Assembly (NCBI RefSeq): GCF_039539965.1
Contig: NZ_BAABED010000001.1
Coordinates: forward strand, 3,720,001-3,784,000
Direction of reading: 5' to 3'
Length of the DNA stretch: 64,000 nucleotides
DNA from: Arthrobacter methylotrophus
GTDB taxonomy: Bacteria > Actinomycetota > Actinomycetes > Actinomycetales > Micrococcaceae
Shown here: positions 34,354-43,371 of the stretch, one piece after another
Numbering within the stretch: the first letter of the stretch is position 1
Layout of the letters: each line of letters starts with the position of its first letter
Program-made: the position numbers and the translations under genes
The notes under the pieces: model-generated
The model's input: the letters and a program-made list of their open reading frames with translations, nothing else
Database searches by the model: none
Told to the model about the DNA's origin: nothing

Positions 34354-35583
34354 ATGACACTCAAACAAGCAACCCTGCCCGTAGTGCGAGGGCGCACCAG
34401 GTCTATTCGCCTGATTCTGCTGTGTCAGGTCCTGACCTTGGCCGTCTGGTTCGCCTCGACTGCCGCGTTACCTAGCATCGCTGTCCATGAATCCATTTCT
34501 GAGACACAAATGGCGTTGATGACCAGTGTGCTGCAGGTAGGGTTCGTTATCGGTGCTCTGGTCAGTGCTTTTCTCAATGTGGCAGACAGATTTGACCCCC
34601 GGAATCTCTTTGCAGTGTCGGCGGCCGTGGCAGCACTGACTACGGCAGCCCTGCTTGTGGTGTCTCCTGTAGGAACCGAAGCGTTGATTCTCAGGGCCCT
34701 TACCGGAATATCCCTGGCAGGGATCTACCCCGTGGGTATGCGTATGGTGGCCAGTTGGGCGACCAATGACCTGGGAAAACTTGTCGGCCTACTGGTCGGA
34801 GCACTGACCATAGGATCTGCACTGCCCCATCTCTTCACCATCGGTGAAGCGTGGGACTGGAAACTTGTTTATGCCGTCTCATCAATCGCTGCCCTGTCGG
34901 CAGCAGGCCTGGTCAAACTTGTGAAGCTCGGACCAGCCTTCACTCGGGCGCAAAAGTTCGACCCAAACATCGCGAAAGCTGCTTGGCTCCAACGGCCAGT
35001 CCGTCTGGCCAACCTGGGGTATCTCGGCCATATGTGGGAACTGTACGCAATGTGGGCCTGGATCGGGCTGTTCTTCCGGGCATCCTTGGATGCAAGGGGA
35101 ATGAACCAACCAGGACTTGCAGCCGCAGCCACCTTCATCGTCATTGCCGCGGGCGCTCTGGGGGCAATGATCGGGGGGCGTTTAGCCGACCGATTTGGTC
35201 GCACAGCTGTCACGATTTATTCCATGGCAATCAGTGGTGCATGCGCGCTGACGGTCGGATGGCTCTTTGGCGGGCCACCTCTGCTCATCCTCTTCGTGGC
35301 CGTAATCTGGGGCATCTCGATCATTGCGGATTCTGCCCAATTCTCGGCATGCGTCGTAGAACTCTCACCCCCCGAGTCAGTGGGCACCATGCTGACCATC
35401 CAAATCTGTATGGGCTTCGCACTAACCCTCGTCACGATCCAATCCATGGGCTTCGTTGTCAGCCATTTGGGATGGGGAATCGGATTCTCGATGCTCGCCC
35501 TAGGTCCGCTCTTTGGCTGCCTGGCCATGTGGCTGCTGAGGCGCGATCCAGCGTCGCATCTGCTTGCGGGCGGACGCAAATGA
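34354..35583 (+). CDS. MFS transporter of the C1 region
   Basis: This 409-aa protein starts at the ATG at 34354 after TTAAGGAAA. About 12 helices are seen, with an MFS motif at GGRLADRFGRTAVTIYSM in the second half and conserved TGISLAGIYPVGMRMVASW in helices 4-5. It resembles the CynX/NimT-NarK-like branch of small-solute carriers. It ends the flavin-reductase transcript, so uptake of the methylated substrate or export of a product is the natural guess. The stop overlaps the arm-B repeat. Confidence 0.85.
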   Translation: MTLKQATLPVVRGRTRSIRLILLCQVLTLAVWFASTAALPSIAVHESISETQMALMTSVLQVGFVIGALVSAFLNVADRFDPRNLFAVSAAVAALTTAALLVVSPVGTEALILRALTGISLAGIYPVGMRMVASWATNDLGKLVGLLVGALTIGSALPHLFTIGEAWDWKLVYAVSSIAALSAAGLVKLVKLGPAFTRAQKFDPNIAKAAWLQRPVRLANLGYLGHMWELYAMWAWIGLFFRASLDARGMNQPGLAAAATFIVIAAGALGAMIGGRLADRFGRTAVTIYSMAISGACALTVGWLFGGPPLLILFVAVIWGISIIADSAQFSACVVELSPPESVGTMLTIQICMGFALTLVTIQSMGFVVSHLGWGIGFSMLALGPLFGCLAMWLLRRDPASHLLAGGRK

Positions 35584-35585
35584 TG

Positions 35586-36000
35586 CGTGATGATCCCATC
35601 ACGCTGTATTCGATCTAAGACACACCACACCCCTATATGAGGGGTTGACACCTTTGGGAACCCTAATCCCTGGAAAGGAAGCTGTTCAGCATGCGTAGTC
35701 AGACCGCCGCGCATTTGGAAGTCCTCGTTACAGAGCCTGCTCGGCTTTACGAGTTGCTCGACGATGCAGAAGCCACGCTCCGGCAAGTAGCGCTGCCCCA
35801 ACAGTCTGCCGGTATCCTGGTCACCCGCCATCATCCTGGCCGATACACGCTCGCGCTCAGCGCCACGGTTCCCTTTGGTGAGACCCGCGAGCAGATCCTC
35901 TCATGACCGTCGGCCAACGGCCGCACCGCGTGTATCAAGCTATAAGGCAACAATGTCTGTTAGTTACCTTGATGCGGGTGTGAGGTCCGGGCACAATCCG
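35586..36000 (+). repeat. Inverted duplication, arm B
   Basis: Mirror copy of arm A. It contains only the tail of the 74-aa ORF (RDDPITLYSI), a dyad ACCCCT-N5-AGGGGT (35629-35645) upstream of the 71-aa ORF, that ORF complete, and the first codons of zwf. The dyad is less perfect in arm A, which suggests it is an operator that has drifted there. Confidence 0.85.
35691..35906 (+). CDS. Conserved 71-aa protein (copy 2)
   Basis: Same protein as at 30193-30408 with about five substitutions (Ala for Glu at 7, Thr for Met at 29, Thr for Ala near 59, Ile for Val near 69). RBS GGAAAGGAAGC. It precedes a zwf stump and then pgi, so in both arms this small gene leads a sugar-phosphate gene set. Confidence 0.75.
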   Translation: MRSQTAAHLEVLVTEPARLYELLDDAEATLRQVALPQQSAGILVTRHHPGRYTLALSATVPFGETREQILS

Positions 36001-36067
36001 CTCCGACGGCCGAGACCGCCGGCTATCACCGGTGGCGGGCCCGTCCTCCCTGGTGCTCTTTGGCGTA
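35953..36067 (+). pseudogene. zwf 5' stump
   Basis: ATG at 35953 begins MSVSYLDAGVRSGHNPLR exactly as in zwf, then frame is lost. After the shift the reading VAGPSSLVLFGVTGDFAGRSS matches Zwf residues 29-46 (IAGPSSLVFFGVTGDLARKK). The remainder of zwf is absent, replaced by a tkt-like fragment and pgi. This marks a deletion or recombination junction. Confidence 0.85.
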
Positions 36068-36266
36068 ACCGGTGACTTCGCCGGTAGAAGCTCATGTCGC
36101 GGTGTATGACCAGACTGAAGGTATGGCTGCCCGTGTCTCGGTCGAGGCAGGCTTTGCCCTGGGCTGGAAGGAATTCGTCGACGATGCCGGCCGTTCCGTC
36201 AGCCCGAAAGGCATTCCGCGGCGCCATCGCAAGCTGCCACCAATTTCGAAGGAAGAAACAGAAGCC
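36068..36266 (+). pseudogene. Transketolase C-terminal fragment joined to pgi
   Basis: In frame with pgi, the sequence ARVSVEAGFALGWKEFVDDAGRSVS matches the C-terminal domain of transketolase (VSVEAG..xGWxxFVGDAGRSVS). It is followed by unrelated residues up to the pgi ATG. The order tkt..pgi-zwf is common in Arthrobacter-type pentose phosphate operons, so this looks like a condensed remnant of such an operon. Confidence 0.6.
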
Positions 36267-37997
36267 ATGACCGATGCAACACCCACCGCACAGCTTTCCG
36301 CCGCCGGCGTGTCCACCTGGTTGGATGACCTTTCACGGGAACGTCTTTCCAGCGGCAGCCTGCAGAAGCTCATCAGCTACGACGCCAGCGGTGCTGCGCA
36401 GCAGGCCATCGAGCAGCACGTCCCGGCCCTTGTTGAAGACCGGATTGCCACCAGGATTTTCGCGAAGGACCACACGTTGTGGGGTCCCGATGCGGAGTCC
36501 GAGTCCGCCGTCCGTCTTGGATGGGTGGACGCGGCGACCGTTTCCCGGTCCTTGGTCGAAGGAATCCTGGAACTCCGGGATGCCCTCAGGGCAGAAGGTG
36601 TCTCCCGCATTGTCCTGTGTGGCATGGGCGGTTCTTCGCTTGCTCCGGAGGTCATTGCCGGCACCGCCGGCGTCGAGCTGACCGTGCTGGACAGCACCGA
36701 CCCCGAACAGCTCGGTGCCGCCCTGACGGACCGCCTGGCCCAGACCGCTATCGTGGTCTCGTCCAAGTCCGGCTCTACCGTGGAAACCGACTCGCAGCGA
36801 CGGGTGTTCGAGCAGGCCTTCACCTTGGCCGGCATCGATGCCAAGAGCCGCATCATCATCGTGACCGATCCGGGGTCCCCGTTGGACAAGGCCTCCCGGG
36901 AAGCCGGCTACCGGGCCGTCTTCAACGCGGACCCGAACGTCGGCGGCCGGTTCTCGGCGCTCACGGCTTTCGGGCTGGTCCCCAGCGGCCTCGCCGGAGT
37001 CGATATCCAGGCATTCCTGGACGAGGCCGAGGAAGCAGCGGAGATCCTGAACGAGGACTCCCCCGAAAACATCGGGCTCCGGCTCGGCGCTGCCCTGGGC
37101 GGCACCACCCCGCTGCGCAACAAGATCCTCATCGTCGAAGACGGCTCCGGCATTGTCGGTTTCGCGGACTGGGCCGAACAACTCATCGCCGAGTCCACCG
37201 GCAAGCTCGGCACGGGCGTGCTGCCGGTCGTTGCCGGTCCTTCCGCCCCCGAGGTCAGCAGCGGCGCGGACGACGTCCTGGTGATCCGCCTGGTCGGTGC
37301 GGACTCCGACGTCGAACTCGGTGAGAACGAAGCGGCGATCGCCGGTGGCCTGGCCACGCAGATGTTCCTCTGGGAATTCGCCACCTCGGTCGCAGGGCGC
37401 CTGCTGGGCATCAACCCCTTCGACCAGCCCGACGTCGAGGCGGCCAAGATCGCCGCGCGCGGCCTGCTGGACGCCCGTCCCGAACCCACCCCCGCCGCGT
37501 TCACCGACGGCGCGATCGAAGTACGCGGCGGTGACTGGCTCCGTGGTGCAGCCACCGCAGAGGAAGCCGTCGGGGCCCTCTTGGGAACGCTCGATGACGA
37601 CAGTTACCTCAGCGTCCAGGCCTACTTCGACCGGATCGCGTACGCCGGGTTCGAGGGTGTCCGTGACGAACTCGCCCGCCTCAGCGGCCGCCCGGTCACC
37701 TTCGGCTGGGGTCCGCGCTTCCTGCACTCCACCGGACAGTTCCACAAGGGCGGGCCCGCCATCGGTTCATTCCTGCAGGTAACGGCTTCCGCGAACGGCG
37801 ACATCGCCATCCCGGAACGGCCATTCACTTTCGGCCAGCTCATCACGGCCCAGGCCGCCGGCGATGCCCAGGTCCTGGAAAACCACGGCCGCCCGGTCCT
37901 GCGCCTACACCTCACAGACCGTACAGCCGGGGTCGCCCAGCTCCAGGACATCATCGCTGCGCTTGGCGCCCGGCCTGCCCTCGTCGCGGCAAGCTAA
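36267..37997 (+). CDS. pgi: Glucose-6-phosphate isomerase
   Basis: This 576-aa protein is read from the ATG at 36267 (AAGGAAG upstream); the longer frame from 36072 is a relic fusion. Motifs are RIVLCGMGGSSLAPEVIAGTAG, VVSSKSGSTVETDSQ (SIS phosphate loops), NVGGRFSALTAFGLVP, and the C-terminal GWGPRFLHSTGQFHKGGPAIGSFLQV. It interconverts fructose 6-phosphate (from PHI) and glucose 6-phosphate (for Zwf), closing the oxidative RuMP cycle encoded here. It runs rightward, away from the leftward zwf-opcA-gnd operon. Confidence 0.95.
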   Translation: MTDATPTAQLSAAGVSTWLDDLSRERLSSGSLQKLISYDASGAAQQAIEQHVPALVEDRIATRIFAKDHTLWGPDAESESAVRLGWVDAATVSRSLVEGILELRDALRAEGVSRIVLCGMGGSSLAPEVIAGTAGVELTVLDSTDPEQLGAALTDRLAQTAIVVSSKSGSTVETDSQRRVFEQAFTLAGIDAKSRIIIVTDPGSPLDKASREAGYRAVFNADPNVGGRFSALTAFGLVPSGLAGVDIQAFLDEAEEAAEILNEDSPENIGLRLGAALGGTTPLRNKILIVEDGSGIVGFADWAEQLIAESTGKLGTGVLPVVAGPSAPEVSSGADDVLVIRLVGADSDVELGENEAAIAGGLATQMFLWEFATSVAGRLLGINPFDQPDVEAAKIAARGLLDARPEPTPAAFTDGAIEVRGGDWLRGAATAEEAVGALLGTLDDDSYLSVQAYFDRIAYAGFEGVRDELARLSGRPVTFGWGPRFLHSTGQFHKGGPAIGSFLQVTASANGDIAIPERPFTFGQLITAQAAGDAQVLENHGRPVLRLHLTDRTAGVAQLQDIIAALGARPALVAAS

Positions 37998-38079
37998 GGC
38001 CCACCAACAGCTGTGCCAGAAACCGAACACGCAGCTGGTGGGTAACCTGCCAGCCGCAGGCGCGCTTCCGGCACATTAA

Positions 38080-39229
38080 TCAGCGTATTTCCCGGGTCCG
38101 GCAGCTTCGGAACACCGACCGAGGCACGGAACAGGTCGACCGATAGGAAGTCTCGTCCGCCTGGGCGATGGCCAGCAGATTAAATACGTAGGCATCAACG
38201 GCCTGGACGGCCAGTGATTCCACGGGGAATCGATGGAATCTGAGTCTGTAGTTGGTGAAGTTACGGAAGCCGTCGGCGATTCTGCGAGTGGTTTCGACGC
38301 CGCCATTGATCGTTTCGGTGGGTCCGTTGGAGGCGCCGTGGGTGTCAAAGTAAGCCAGGATCGCGGACTTCCATTGTTTGCGTGTCCGGCCCAGTCGGGA
38401 GACCTCGGGGATCGGGCAGGACGGGAAAGAGGAGATCACCTGGCTGACGAGTTCCCAGCCCCGTTCCGGCCGCGTGGTAAGATGTTGCGGAGCTTCTGGT
38501 AGCACTGCCAGGCCAGGCTGACTTCGTGGTTCGGGTCTCCGGCAGCGAGTTTCGCATCGCGCCGGGCGGATTGTTTTTCGGTGAGGTGTTCGACGCCGAT
38601 CCGCAGGGTCCGGCGGATTCCGTAGAGCGGGTTGCCCTTGCGGCCGCGGTGCTCGAGGGTTTCCTGCTGCACGCTGCGGCGGACCTCATCGACCATGGCT
38701 GATCCCAGTTTCACGACATGGAAGGCGTCCAGGATGGTGATGGCTTCGGGCAGTTCGTCGCGGATCGCGTTCGCGTAGCCGCGGAACGGATATAGCGCCG
38801 CCGCTTTGGTGCCAGCGGTGAATTCCTCGCCGCGGGCTTTGAGCCAGTCAGCGTAGGCTTTCCCGGACCGGGACGAGGTCTGGCAACAGGGCATGGGCGG
38901 AGACCGAGGCGTCAAAACGCTGCAGGCCGGCGGTCGCCCACGCAACGGCCCTGGCCGTGAGTTTCTCGCCCGGGGCCCGGCCAACGCATGTTCTTCGGTG
39001 AAGGTGGTTCTGGGGCAGTCAGGGTCCGGGCAGCGCCAGACACGCTTGTCCCACAACGGCCGCACCGGCCGCCCGAAACAGGGTGCGTCATGGAGCCGGA
39101 CCTGTCGGCGGCCGTGACAGAGCAGACGTGGATGCCTTCGACACCAAGAAGCGCGTCTGCGAAGGGCCGCATATCCTCGCGAAGAAGGCTGTCTCCTTCA
39201 GCAGCCCTTAAACCGCACAGAGCCGACAC
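38080..39229 (-). pseudogene. ISL3-family transposase pseudogene
   Basis: Leftward fragments in different frames give an N-terminal Cys-rich part (VWRCPDPDCPRTTFTEEH), the DDE-containing centre (KAYADWLKARGEEFTAGT, EAITILDAFHVVKLGSAMVDEVRRSVQQETLEHRGRKGNPLYGIRRTL) and the end (THGASNGPTETINGGVETTRRIADGFRNFTNYRLR). These are classic ISL3 blocks, but the reading needs at least two frame changes, so the element is dead. Confidence 0.85.
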
Positions 39230-39501
39230 CGTACGAGGTGGCGACGTTGATCGGTTTGGACGTGTTGATCATCTCGCGGCACAGCTCGTCCTTGAACTCC
39301 TGGATAATCGTCTGCGTGATGGGGCCGATGTCTACCTTCAGCAGACCCCTGTTCTACGGGGCCCCTGTCCGGGATCTCCTCGACAACTCGTGCCCCCCGC
39401 TTTCACGGCGGTCATTTGATCCTGGTAATAGGTTCACGAATTTGGGTATCTACTAGGTCCATTCCGGGTTGCATTGAGATCGCGGTGGGTCCACTGAGCG
39501 G
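39230..39501. other. No gene recognised
   Basis: A leftward reading contains VDIGPITQTIIQEFKDELCREMINTSKPINVATS, which looks coding but is bounded by stops on both sides and not assigned. Otherwise this is spacer between an ISL3 relic and the 49-aa gene. Confidence 0.3.
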
Positions 39502-39651
39502 CTAATTATGGTTGACCCGGCCGATGCCGGGCACACACGTGAAAAAAGCAGGCTGCTGGACGGGCGCAAATGGGACTACGAGCCATTGACCGCCATAAAA
39601 TTCCACGTACGAATCCGGGGTGCAACCTGCGTAGGCTTCTTCTCGCGTCAT
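39502..39651 (-). CDS. 49-aa protein under promoter module P2
   Basis: ATG at 39651 is preceded by GAGAAAGG and the frame runs 49 codons to TAG: MTREEAYAGCTPDSYVEF, YGGQWLVVPFAPVQQP and AFFTCVPGIGRVNHN. It starts about 70 bp downstream of the reverse-oriented P2 module, which makes it the only candidate gene for that promoter. Two Cys residues and an aromatic-rich core are visible. No family is recognised; it may be a subunit or maturation factor remnant. Confidence 0.5.
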   Translation of the reverse strand: MTREEAYAGCTPDSYVEFYGGQWLVVPFAPVQQPAFFTCVPGIGRVNHN

Positions 39652-39719
39652 ATTGATCTGCCTTTCTCGCTAGGTAGTGAGTTATCGGGAAGGGTACTGC
39701 CAGCGGGGTACTGGCCATG

Positions 39720-39828
39720 CCCTTGAGATCTACAACTTCTCCCTCTCATTGTGGAATGCGTCACATACACTATTCATCCGTGGCCATCACGGATTTCTCC
39801 ACGGAAACCAGTACTGGAGCCAGTACTG
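39720..39828 (-). promoter_or_regulatory. Repeated promoter module P2 (reverse)
   Basis: On the minus strand the blocks CCGTGGAGAA, ATCCGTG-N5-CACGGAT (39776-39794), GTGAC..TTCCACAATGAGAGGGAG and GTTGTAGATC appear in the same order and spacing as in P1 and P3. Directly upstream is an extra perfect palindrome CAGTACTGG-AG-CCAGTACTG (39809-39828). Confidence 0.7.
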
Positions 39829-39922
39829 AAGCTGTCGGGTCGTCGTTGAGCAGATCAGGGACTCCCCCGGTTTTGTTGACTCCCTGACCTAGCAAGCGAG
39901 TGCTCGTGGAAGGATGTTGACC

Positions 39923-39990
39923 ATGCCCACACCTTATGGGTCGGAGTTCAGCCAGGATGTTATTGATGTGGCCCGCAAGGGCGAGGCGCC
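39923..39990 (+). pseudogene. IS3-type OrfA N-terminal relic
   Basis: MPTPYGSEFSQDVIDVARKGEAP resembles the first residues of actinobacterial IS3-family OrfA proteins (MPKPYPxEFRDDVVxVARKGEAP). The similarity fades after about 23 codons. Confidence 0.55.
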
Positions 39991-40261
39991 GCCGCTCGCT
40001 CATACACCCCGTCACGATCTCACGCCAGAACGCCCGCTCGGTGTCCCGCCTCAATGACGGATTCCCGGGCGATTTCATGACAGGTCTGGCCGTCGCCATT
40101 TTCATCCAGCCCGCCGACCTGCCCACCTCGGTCGCTTGATCAGAAGATTGTCCACCCTTGCGGGGCGTGACCCATCAGAGTGCTGTTCCTTTGGTGACCT
40201 CTACCTGGACTGGCGCCGGCCGGTGACGGCCATGACCACATCCGTGAAGAGGAAGGTAGGA

Positions 40262-41195
40262 ATGACCGCCATGTCGATCGTTGCTCATGCCCATCCATTT
40301 GTCGTGGGTGTCGACACGCACGCCCGAAACCATGTCTACGCCATCCTCGCCGGCACCGTGGCAACCCACGGATTCCCAGTCGCCGAAGCGCCGGGCATGG
40401 ATGCCAAGAAGCGCCGTGGCATGGGCAAGTCCGATCCCCTGGACGTCCACCAGATCGCCATGGCCCTGCTGCCCCTGCCGGTGAAGAAGCTGCGCCGACC
40501 ACGCCTTCATGCCGGGGTCCGCCAGGGCGTGCGGATCCTGGTCACGGCGAGGGGATCCATGGGCAAGGGCCGGACCCGGTCGGTCAACGCGCTCAACGCA
40601 CTGGTGCGCGGCAATGATCTGGGCATCGATGCCCGCCAGAAGCTCACAGGCGCTCAGATCAACGAGGTCTCAAAGTGACGTTCCCGCGAGGAAGAGCTTG
40701 CCTTGTCCATCGCCCTGCTGAGGCCGTACGACTGGCCAAACACGCCCTGGCGCTAGATAAACAACTCACGGCCAACGAGAACCAGCTGGACGAGCTAGTA
40801 AAGGTCAGCGAGGCCTCACCGCTCCTGGAGGGTGACCGGCGCTTGCCCGGCCACCTCAGTGGCTTGATCAGAAGCATGCCCGACCTCGCGGGGTCGTGGC
40901 TCATCACAGGTATGCCCCGAAGTGATTCCTTTCCGGGTCGGCGCCGGTCGTCAGCGACCGGATCCTCACCCCTGCAAGGAAAGGAACCGGACGCTGTGAG
41001 CATCGACTGAACCGTGGCGGAGACAGGCAACTCAACCGGGGGTTGAATGTCATCGCGATGGTCCGAATGGTCCACGAGCCCGACACCCTGCCTCCGTCCA
41101 CCGCCGACGCGCCGAACACAAGACCGACGGTGAGATCCGCCGCTTCGTTGAATCGATCCGGCCCCACCCACCGGCTCACAGGATCGATGGTCTCG
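40262..41195 (+). pseudogene. IS110-family transposase pseudogene
   Basis: The N-terminal DEDD-type part is readable (FVVGVDTHARNHVYAI, DPLDVHQIAMALLPLPVKKLRRPRLHAGVRQGVRILVTARGSM, NALVRGNDLGIDARQKLTGAQI). After a frame change near 40675 come AEAVRLAKHALALDKQLTANENQLDELV and, later, RQLNRGLNVIAMVRMVHEPDT. The middle is shortened, so the element is inactive. It separates P2 from the monooxygenase genes. Confidence 0.85.
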
Positions 41196-41466
41196 CTGCT
41201 GCGGATGGGCCTACCTGCCAGGCTGCATTTTCCTCAAGCATCTTTTGCGCGGCAGCCCTTTAGTCCGTCATGCAGAGGGACTCTTCAGGCCCTTCCCGGA
41301 CCTTGTCTTTATCGCCGGCTGGTTCTGTTTGATGGGAAACCATCGACGAGTAAGTGTGAATGACCGTGGTGAATTCAGTGTTGAGCACGGATGTAGAGCA
41401 GTGCTTGTTGAACATAGGTTGGACAGTGATCGGCGTCACATGCGCTGAAGATAATGGAGGCAGATC

Positions 41467-41763
41467 ATGTCGAGTTCAGTCGGATTGTTAGTCACGTTTG
41501 AAGCGAAATCGGGCAAGGAGGCCGAACTGGCTGAGTTCCTCAAGTCTGCTCGGGCCCTCGTTGTTGATGAGCGTGACACGTCCACCTGGTATGCGTTCAG
41601 GATCAATGCCAACCAGTTCGGAATTTATGACACTTTTCCCGGTGAGGAAGGTCGTCAGGCGCATCTCGCCGGAAAGGTGGCCATAGCCCTTGGGACGAAG
41701 GCGCATGAGCTTCTCGTCTCCCCGCCGGAGATCCAGCCTGTTGATGTCTTGGCCTTCAAGTAA
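41467..41763 (+). CDS. ABM-domain (antibiotic biosynthesis monooxygenase-like) protein
   Basis: 98 aa, ATG after TGGAGG. It has a small ferredoxin-like ABM fold: VGLLVTFEAKSGKEAELAEFLKSARALVVDERDTSTWYAFRI, FGIYDTFPGEEGRQAHLAGKVA and a final strand VDVLAFK. Such proteins are cofactor-free oxygenases or accessory proteins for reactive intermediates. It is 56 bp upstream of the FMN monooxygenase and probably co-transcribed, so it may assist that reaction. Confidence 0.85.
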   Translation: MSSSVGLLVTFEAKSGKEAELAEFLKSARALVVDERDTSTWYAFRINANQFGIYDTFPGEEGRQAHLAGKVAIALGTKAHELLVSPPEIQPVDVLAFK

Positions 41764-41819
41764 CCCCGATCTCGAAATCGTTTTTCATCGATACCCCTTA
41801 CTAGTAAAAGGATGTAAGC

Positions 41820-43223
41820 ATGGCAAATGAGCAGAACACCAAGAAGCGCATGATCCTGAACGCGTTCGACATGAACTGCGTGGTGCATCAGAACCCTGGG
41901 ATGTGGGCGCATCCTGATGATCAATCCCACCGCTATAAGGACGTAGACTACTGGACCGATTTGGCAAAACTCCTTGAGCGTGGGGGATTTGACTGCCTCT
42001 TCATTGCAGATGTCCTCGGCTTCTACGATGTTTACGGCGGATCACGTGACACCGCACTTCGCACTGCAGCCCAGGCGCCTGTCGGAGATCCGGCTATCCC
42101 GGTGGCAGCGATGGCGGCTGTGACGGAAAGGCTGGGATTCGGGGTTACGAAGTCACTGACTTACGAACTTCCGTATTCTTTCGCTAAGACGATGACCACT
42201 CTGGACCACATCACAAAGGGCCGAGTCGCCTGGAATATCGTGACGTCGTATCAAGCGAGCGCAGCCGAGAACCTGGGGCTGGTCAAGCAGATCCCGCATG
42301 ACGAGCGTTACGCGGTGGCGGACGAGTTCATGGAGGTTTGTTACAAGCTTTGGGAAGGGTCGTGGGAGGACGACGCCGTGGTTAGGGATAAGAAGAACCG
42401 TATCTTCACGGATCCGTCTAAAGTCCATAGCATCAACCACGAGGGGAAGTATTACAAGGTTCCCGGTGCCCACCTAGGGGAGCCGAGTCCACAGCGCACT
42501 CCATTCCTGTTCCAGGCGGGCACATCCAAGAAGGGCATGGAGTTCGCCGGGAAGCACGCTGAGGCCGTGTTCGTCATCGGCACCAGCCCGGAAGAGCTGC
42601 GCCCCACTGTGGACAAGCTGCGCCAGCAGGCCGCTGCGGCAGGCCGGGACCCCCGCAGCGTGAAGATCATCGTGATGTTGACCCCGATCACGGCACCGAC
42701 GGATGAGGAAGCCCAGGCCAAACTTGAGGACTTCAACCAGTACGTAGACATGGACGCGGCACTGACCCTGTTCGGCGGCTGGACAGGCATCGATATGTCT
42801 TCAGCGGCGGCAGATCAGCCCCTGGAGAGCATGGAGAGCGACGCCATCCGGGCAATGATCGAAATGCTGACCGGCGTTGACAGTGAGATTGTCTGGACCA
42901 AGGAGCGGCTGGCGAAATGGCTGTGCATCGGCGGATTTAGCGCTTCAGTGGTTGGATCGCCGAAAACCATCGTCGATGAGATGGAGCGATGGATGGAGAT
43001 CGCCGATGTCGACGGCTTCAACCTTGGCCGCGTCATTGCACCCGGGACCATGAAGGACTTCGTGGACCTTGTCGTTCCCGAACTGCGCAAGCGAGGTCAC
43101 GTCCCGCAGGAACCGCTCGCCCCCATGACTATGCGTGAACGTCTCACAGGTGACTCTCGACTCCCGTCAGAACACGCTGGCGCCAGCTACAGGGTGGGCG
43201 CTGAGGCATCGGTTTCCCGATAA
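41820..43223 (+). CDS. FMN-dependent monooxygenase, NtaA/SnaA/DmoA family
   Basis: 467 aa, ATG after AAAAGGA. It is a bacterial-luciferase-like (TIM barrel) enzyme: ILNAFDMNCVVHQNPGMW, GGFDCLFIADVLGFYDVY, AAVTERLGFGVTKSLTYELPYSFAKTMTTLDH, GRVAWNIVTSY, KLWEGSWEDDAV and KVHSINHEGKYYKVPG, then EPSPQRTPFLFQAG. These blocks look closest to dimethylsulfide monooxygenase (DmoA), which yields methanethiol and formaldehyde, but the family also attacks NTA, EDTA and dibenzothiophene sulfone. It needs reduced FMN from a reductase such as that at 32.9 kb. Surrounding formaldehyde-fixing genes favour a demethylating role. A strong terminator follows. Confidence 0.9.
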   Translation: MANEQNTKKRMILNAFDMNCVVHQNPGMWAHPDDQSHRYKDVDYWTDLAKLLERGGFDCLFIADVLGFYDVYGGSRDTALRTAAQAPVGDPAIPVAAMAAVTERLGFGVTKSLTYELPYSFAKTMTTLDHITKGRVAWNIVTSYQASAAENLGLVKQIPHDERYAVADEFMEVCYKLWEGSWEDDAVVRDKKNRIFTDPSKVHSINHEGKYYKVPGAHLGEPSPQRTPFLFQAGTSKKGMEFAGKHAEAVFVIGTSPEELRPTVDKLRQQAAAAGRDPRSVKIIVMLTPITAPTDEEAQAKLEDFNQYVDMDAALTLFGGWTGIDMSSAAADQPLESMESDAIRAMIEMLTGVDSEIVWTKERLAKWLCIGGFSASVVGSPKTIVDEMERWMEIADVDGFNLGRVIAPGTMKDFVDLVVPELRKRGHVPQEPLAPMTMRERLTGDSRLPSEHAGASYRVGAEASVSR

Positions 43224-43339
43224 AGTCAAAACACTAATTGGGGCGACCTCTGGTTCCAAGGAAGTCAAGTCCGCCCCAAGGCAAGTCGGATTGTGTGGCA
43301 TTTTGAATTACACACCGGTTTCCTGAGGGCGAAGCTACC

Positions 43340-43371
43340 GGCGGCCACCGATTTGAGGATCGGTGGCCGCC
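43340..43371 (+). terminator. Terminator after the monooxygenase
   Basis: GGCGGCCACCGAT (43340-43352) and ATCGGTGGCCGCC (43359-43371) form a perfect 13-bp stem with a 6-nt loop, followed by a pyrimidine/T tract. The rest of 43224-43683 shows no gene and likely holds the promoter of the LuxR-type regulator. Confidence 0.85.

Noticed and set aside
36072-36266. Long N-terminus of PGI as the true protein start
   Set aside because: The extra 65 residues match a transketolase fragment and not PGI; the ATG at 36267 begins the PGI-like sequence.
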